A stretch of DNA of 9,278 nt, from the NCBI GenBank assembly GCA_937877295.1, contig CALFIV010000104.1, positions 1-9,278 of the forward strand, written 5' to 3'. This stretch comes from an uncultured Clostridia bacterium (GTDB taxonomy: Bacteria; Bacillota_A; Clostridia; Christensenellales; CAG-138). Shown here piece after piece: positions 6,099-9,278 of the stretch. How positions within the stretch are numbered: position 1 is the first letter of the stretch; the number at the start of each line of letters is the position of its first letter. The translations under genes were made by a program, and so were the position numbers. The notes under the pieces are model-generated. The model made no database searches. It was given only the letters and a program-made list of their open reading frames with translations, and had not been told where the DNA came from.

Positions 6099-6904
6099 GG
6101 ACAGTTTCTCCTCTCATGTGCCTGCACAGCATGCAGCAGCAGCGTCGGCATGGTTACGCTCCCGACGCCGCGCGGTACGGGGCTGTAGGAATCCACGATC
6201 GATGCAATCGCATCCGCATCCACATCGCCGCAAATACCGTCTTCGCCCGCGTGAAAGCCGACATCAATCACGATCTGCCCCGGAGATACACAGCTCGCAT
6301 CGATCATTTTCGGTTTTCCGCATGCAACAAACAGCAGTTCTGCTTTGCGGGTTTCGCCCGGCAAATCCGTGGTTTGGGAATGGCAGACCGTAACGGATGC
6401 ACCTGCGCGCTCAAGCAACATACGCAAAGGTCTTCCGACGGTTGCGCTTCTGCCAACCACAACGCATTGCTTGTCCTTTGGATCAATCCCATACGCACGA
6501 ATCAGGTTGACGCAAGCCTCTGCAGTGCATGGCACGTAGTCCGAATTCTCTCCGCATGCGCCGTCAATATCCTTTTCGTGTGCAATATGAGATACGACTT
6601 CATCGGCGTTCCATGTCTTTGGAAGCGGCTTGAACAGCATGATTCCATCGATCGAATCATCCTCGTTGGCGCGTTCGATCGCTTCGATCAGTTCTGCCTG
6701 CGTCTGAAATCTTTGGGAAACGACATCGATTTCAAACGATGCGCAACGCTTCCGGATCTGTTTCTCATACGCCAAATCCGCCGGATCTTCCCCGACGCGC
6801 AGTGTAACGATTCGCACCGATTCGCCCTTCTCGCGGATCTTTGCCAGTGTGTTCGAAATCTGCTGTTCGATCGCATCCTTTGCGATATTGCCATACAGAA
6901 TCAT
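6095..6904 (-). CDS. folD: FolD-family methylenetetrahydrofolate dehydrogenase/cyclohydrolase, divergent active site
   Basis: This is a 269-residue cytosolic enzyme of the FolD family, which interconverts 5,10-methylene-, 5,10-methenyl- and 10-formyl-tetrahydrofolate using NADP. Visible marks are VGEDPADLAY (37-46), KDIDG with Asp114, PCTAEA (125-130), the dinucleotide motif GRSATVGRP (151-159), CHSQTTDL (174-181), IDVG (213-216), GDVD (226-229) and PVPRGVGSVT (242-251). Aligned on Tyr46, the normal catalytic lysine four residues later is Ile50. The substrate-contacting glutamine of QLPLP is Phe91 (LFKPLP), and PVPGGVG reads PVPRGVG. Such changes occur, to my recollection, in a subset of clostridial FolD-like proteins; cyclohydrolase activity is therefore uncertain. 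I chose ATG 6904, which overlaps the folC stop (ATGA) and has GGGGG eight bases upstream, over a TTG at 6919. The next gene also overlaps by four bases. Confidence 0.9.
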   Translation of the reverse strand: MILYGNIAKDAIEQQISNTLAKIREKGESVRIVTLRVGEDPADLAYEKQIRKRCASFEIDVVSQRFQTQAELIEAIERANEDDSIDGIMLFKPLPKTWNADEVVSHIAHEKDIDGACGENSDYVPCTAEACVNLIRAYGIDPKDKQCVVVGRSATVGRPLRMLLERAGASVTVCHSQTTDLPGETRKAELLFVACGKPKMIDASCVSPGQIVIDVGFHAGEDGICGDVDADAIASIVDSYSPVPRGVGSVTMPTLLLHAVQAHERRNCP

Positions 6905-8166
6905 TCGTTTGTCCCCCAAAAGGCCGCATGCACTTCACCCGCCATATACAGCGAACCGACCGCCAGCACGATTCCTTCGCTTTGTTTGGCCGAAAGAATC
7001 GCTTCTCTGACGGAATCAAACGCCTCCGCCTTTCCGCCGAGCGCACGAATCTCCTGCGCAAGCTCTTCAGCGGGCATGGATCTTGGATTGTCCGGTGCTG
7101 CCGTATAGAACGTTTTTGCAATGGGCAACAGAAGCGAAATGGATTTCCCGACGTCTTTGTCACGCATCATGCCCATGACGACCGTCGCCTTTTCATTGCC
7201 GAAGAGTCTTCTGTAGGTTTCAACCGTTCCTCTGACGCCATGCGGATTGTGTCCCCCGTCCACAAAGAACGGCGGCGTTTCGCGAAGCAGTTCAAATCTG
7301 GCAGGCCATTTGGTCTGCATCAGCCCTTCACGGATCGCTTCATCAGAGATTGCAACGCCTGTTTGCCGCAGAAGTTCTACCGCATCGATCACGGTTGCAG
7401 CGTTGTTCATCTGGTATTGTCCAAGCAGTCCGAGCTTCAGATGGCAGTAATTGCGATAAGAGAAGCTTTGACCGTGCAGATCATATGACTCCGGAACAAT
7501 CGTTGACCGATCGCAGATGTTGAGCTTTGCATGATGCCGTTCACATGCGTCTTGAATGACCGGAAGCGCATCCTGATGTTCACCGTAAAACAGAACCGTT
7601 CCATTGTCTTTGATGATCCCGGCTTTTGCCTGTGCGATTTCGCCGATGGTGTTTCCGAGAATATGCATGTGATCGTAATCGATCGCTGTGATGATTGCAA
7701 GAAGTGGCGTATCGATCACATTTGTTGCATCCAACTCGCCTCCGAGCCCCACTTCGAGCACGACATAGTCGCAGTTTTGCCGTGCATAATACAGAAACGC
7801 AATTGCTGCAACGATCTCAAACTCTGTGACCGGAATCTGCATGGAATCTACGATCGGCGCGACTTCGCTGACCAGCGCGGCCAGATCTTCATCGGAAATC
7901 GGTTCGTCATTCAACTGAATCCGTTCATTAAAACGGTCTACATAGGGAGACACAAACAGTCCGATACGGTATCCCTGTGCATGCAAGATACGGGAAAGCA
8001 TGGCGCAGGTTGAGCCCTTTCCGTTTGTTCCTGCGACATGGATGAATTTGAGCTTCTTTTGCGGATTGCCCAACATACGGCACAGTTCAATCGTCCGCGT
8101 GAGGCCGAGTTTTGAACCGCGCCAATAGAGGCTGTGGATGTATTCGATTACTTCGTTGTATGTCAT
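6901..8166 (-). CDS. folC: Folylpolyglutamate synthase (possibly also dihydrofolate synthase)
   Basis: This 421-residue Mur-ligase-type enzyme adds glutamates to folates, using ATP, which traps them in the cell and makes them better substrates. The P-loop is VAGTNGKGST (44-53). It is followed by SPYVDRFNERI (73-83), EVGLGGELDATNVI, the DYDHMHILG metal/ATP region, the AKAGIIK motif whose lysine is usually carbamylated, and the C-terminal domain motif DGGHNPHG. Length and motif order are normal. GLGGELDATN has Glu where many homologues have Arg. Whether it also makes dihydrofolate from dihydropteroate is not clear; with a putative folate importer next door, the polyglutamylation role is likelier. 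ATG 8166 is chosen because it overlaps the upstream stop (ATGA), has AAGGAGG about nine bases before it, and gives the normal family N-terminus (MTYNEVIEYIHSL). An upstream start at 8283 would add an Arg-rich shadow of the transporter gene. Confidence 0.95.
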   Translation of the reverse strand: MTYNEVIEYIHSLYWRGSKLGLTRTIELCRMLGNPQKKLKFIHVAGTNGKGSTCAMLSRILHAQGYRIGLFVSPYVDRFNERIQLNDEPISDEDLAALVSEVAPIVDSMQIPVTEFEIVAAIAFLYYARQNCDYVVLEVGLGGELDATNVIDTPLLAIITAIDYDHMHILGNTIGEIAQAKAGIIKDNGTVLFYGEHQDALPVIQDACERHHAKLNICDRSTIVPESYDLHGQSFSYRNYCHLKLGLLGQYQMNNAATVIDAVELLRQTGVAISDEAIREGLMQTKWPARFELLRETPPFFVDGGHNPHGVRGTVETYRRLFGNEKATVVMGMMRDKDVGKSISLLLPIAKTFYTAAPDNPRSMPAEELAQEIRALGGKAEAFDSVREAILSAKQSEGIVLAVGSLYMAGEVHAAFWGTNE

Positions 8167-8702
8167 TTGACAGTTCCTCCTTCGATCCCGCGCCTGGCAA
8201 GCGGCGTCAGCAGCATGACCATAGCGATCTGTATCACGGTCATGATGATTGTGAGCGGCAGTCGGCTCAGCAGAAGCGCCCAAAACGTCAATCCGCCGTC
8301 AAACTTCAAGACGTGCAGCCAAAGCGACGACAGCAGCCAAGATACCAAAAGGTTGACAGGCGCAATCGACAGGCAGGTCGCGTAAATGCGCTTCATGTGC
8401 ACAATGCAAATTCGATACAGCAATCCGGGCAGCACGCCCATGAGAACTGCATTCAGCGCGAACAGTGGATTCCAAGCGTTTCCCGAATTGCTGATGAATG
8501 TGCCGCACAGATCAGAAACGAATGCGCACAGTCCGCCGAGAACCGGCCCAAGCGTCACGGAACACAAATATATCGGGATCTCACGAAATGTGATGCGCAC
8601 GCTCGGCATTAAATAGAACGTAAACGGATGAATGGAGAGAAGAACTGCCAGCGCGCAAAACAGCGCGGCAAACGTCAACTGTCTCGTCGTAATCTTTCGC
8701 AT
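8163..8702 (-). CDS. folT: ECF transporter S component, probably folate-specific (FolT-like)
   Basis: This is a 179-residue very hydrophobic protein with about six predicted membrane segments (roughly 10-25, 27-52, 54-70, 80-100, 108-130 and 140-166), the size and layout of the substrate-binding S subunit of energy-coupling-factor transporters. The stretch RITFREIPIYLCSVTLGPVLG (36-56), followed by AFVSDLCGT (60-68), matches the R-I-x-F-x-x-x-P-I ... GP-x-x-G ... SD-x-x-G pattern of FolT-family S proteins. It would work with a shared EcfA/EcfA'/EcfT module encoded elsewhere; none is in the window. Folate specificity rests on this resemblance and on the overlap with folC. ATG 8702 is chosen because AGGAGG lies seven bases upstream; the in-frame start at 8729 would lie upstream of that ribosome binding site. 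Confidence 0.85.
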   Translation of the reverse strand: MRKITTRQLTFAALFCALAVLLSIHPFTFYLMPSVRITFREIPIYLCSVTLGPVLGGLCAFVSDLCGTFISNSGNAWNPLFALNAVLMGVLPGLLYRICIVHMKRIYATCLSIAPVNLLVSWLLSSLWLHVLKFDGGLTFWALLLSRLPLTIIMTVIQIAMVMLLTPLARRGIEGGTVK

Positions 8703-8731
8703 TTCTTCTCCTCCTTTCACAAATCTCACAT

Positions 8732-8760
8732 ATCATACTACAATTCGTTCCAAAACGCAA
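8732..8760 (-). promoter_or_regulatory. Candidate promoter of the folate operon
   Basis: On the minus strand, TTGCGT (8760-8755) and TATGAT (8737-8732) are spaced by 17 bases; the -10 box matches the consensus at 5 of 6 positions and the -35 box at its TTG. The start would be near 8725, giving a leader of about 22 nt that holds little beyond the ribosome binding site. A tetrahydrofolate riboswitch has no room after this start. The -35 box directly adjoins the terminator of the upstream gene. Confidence 0.6.
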
Positions 8761-8787
8761 GAAAAGGGACTTTGAAAAAGCCCCTTT
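8757..8787 (-). terminator. Intrinsic terminator of the surface-protein gene
   Basis: Read on the minus strand, AAAGGGGCTTT (8787-8777) and AAAGTCCCTTT (8773-8763) form an 11-bp stem with one G-U pair and the loop TTC, followed by a T-rich run ending TTTTCTT (to about 8757). It lies 17 bases after the stop of the gene ending at 8805. On the plus strand the same spot would be an A-C mismatch, so the structure is better for minus-strand transcripts. Confidence 0.8.
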
Positions 8788-8804
8788 ACATCGGTTTGCT
8801 ATGA

Positions 8805-9278
8805 TCAGTCTTGTTCATTCATTCGTTTGTTCCGAATCAGGATCAAAACGATTGCAAGAATCGCAAGCAGAATCACGACCACGATGCCCGCGATCACAGC
8901 GATTGCAAGCGCGCTGTTCGGTTGCGATACCGGCTCAGAATCGATGATTTCCGGCGTCGGCGTCAACGGTTCTTCAATGATGCGTTCCGTCGCTTCCGGC
9001 GTACCCTCTGCTACAATCAGCGAAGTCTCTTCCGCCTGTTCGGTAGGTTCGGCTGTGATGTCAGCCGGTTCGGTCGTGCCCGGCTCAGATGCCGTCGGCT
9101 GCGTGGTTGTTCCGGCTGTAGCCTGGTTGGTGTTTTGCGGAGAGGGCGTGCGTACCGGCATGGATGTGACCGGCGGCTTCGGCGTAACAAGGCCGCTTGA
9201 CGCAGACGGAATCACGGACGGAACAGGAAGCGTCGTCGTGTGCGGCACGGTCTGTCCGGGAGAGCTCGGTCTCGGCGT
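8805..9278 (-). CDS. Partial Pro/Thr/Ser-rich surface protein with C-terminal membrane anchor
   Basis: The reading frame is open to the right edge of the window, so this is the last ~157 residues of a longer protein; its start lies outside. An internal GTG at 9248 is not needed as a start, because the frame continues upstream with the same composition. About 110 residues are low complexity and rich in Pro, Thr, Ser, Glu and Ala (TPSPQNTN, TAEPTEQ, LTPTPEI), typical of an extracellular stalk. Next comes one strong transmembrane helix of about 25 residues (ALAIAVIAGIVVVILLAILA and onward) and a short basic tail, RNKRMNEQD, which predicts a cytoplasmic C-terminus. There is no LPxTG motif, so it is not a sortase substrate. 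The ectodomain function is unknown. A good terminator follows, separating it from the folate operon. Confidence 0.8.
   Translation of the reverse strand, partial: TPRPSSPGQTVPHTTTLPVPSVIPSASSGLVTPKPPVTSMPVRTPSPQNTNQATAGTTTQPTASEPGTTEPADITAEPTEQAEETSLIVAEGTPEATERIIEEPLTPTPEIIDSEPVSQPNSALAIAVIAGIVVVILLAILAIVLILIRNKRMNEQD

Noticed and set aside
6116..7108. 330-residue plus-strand ORF across folD and folC
   Set aside because: It is Cys/Arg/His-rich shadow sequence that crosses the junction of two well-supported genes on the other strand.
8703..8804. Tetrahydrofolate riboswitch before the folate operon
   Set aside because: Only about 100 bases separate the genes. They are taken up by a terminator, a promoter and a ribosome binding site, and the predicted leader of about 22 nt is too short for an aptamer.

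Overview
The window looks like part of a low-GC-type Gram-positive (Firmicutes, probably Clostridia) genome from a metagenome or draft assembly. The reasons are strong AGGAGG-type ribosome binding sites, Thr/Pro-rich cell-surface linkers, an ECF-type vitamin transporter subunit, a YdiF/Uup-like ABC-F ATPase and very tight gene packing. A more precise taxon is inference; the TP-rich linkers recall Christensenellales-like gut Clostridia, but only weakly. The draft origin is shown directly: bases 590-619 are an exact 30-nt stretch of the reverse complement of the Illumina TruSeq universal adapter, lying inside a gene.

Left block (minus strand, 2862 to 9): a YdiF/Uup-like ABC-F ATPase is followed, with an ATGA overlap, by a gene broken by the adapter. 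Its N-terminal piece is unrecognised, and its C-terminal piece resembles the middle of a glycerate kinase but lacks that family's key glycine-rich motif. Whether the two pieces belong to one gene cannot be settled here.

Middle block (plus strand, 2965 to 5309): from a divergent intergenic promoter region run a membrane-anchored NlpC/P60 cell-wall hydrolase, with two peptidoglycan-binding domains and a long TP-rich linker, and, overlapping it by one base (TGATG), a PflX-type radical SAM protein. The likely terminator of this unit lies inside the 3' end of the convergent HAD gene.

Right block (minus strand, 8702 to 5310): a four-gene operon in which every junction is a 4-nt ATGA overlap. The genes are an ECF transporter S component (probably FolT-like), folC, folD and a Cof-type HAD phosphatase. 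Together they read as a folate salvage module: uptake, trapping by polyglutamylation, then one-carbon interconversion, plus a phosphatase of unknown target. The FolD is a divergent type with the usual catalytic lysine and the substrate-contacting glutamine replaced. Upstream, and separated by a good intrinsic terminator, is the 3' part of a Pro/Thr/Ser-rich surface protein with a C-terminal membrane anchor; it runs off the right edge.

I see no tRNA, rRNA, CRISPR array, insertion sequence or phage gene. No clearly new system is present. The strongest observations are the adapter artefact, the unusual FolD active site and the compact folate operon.
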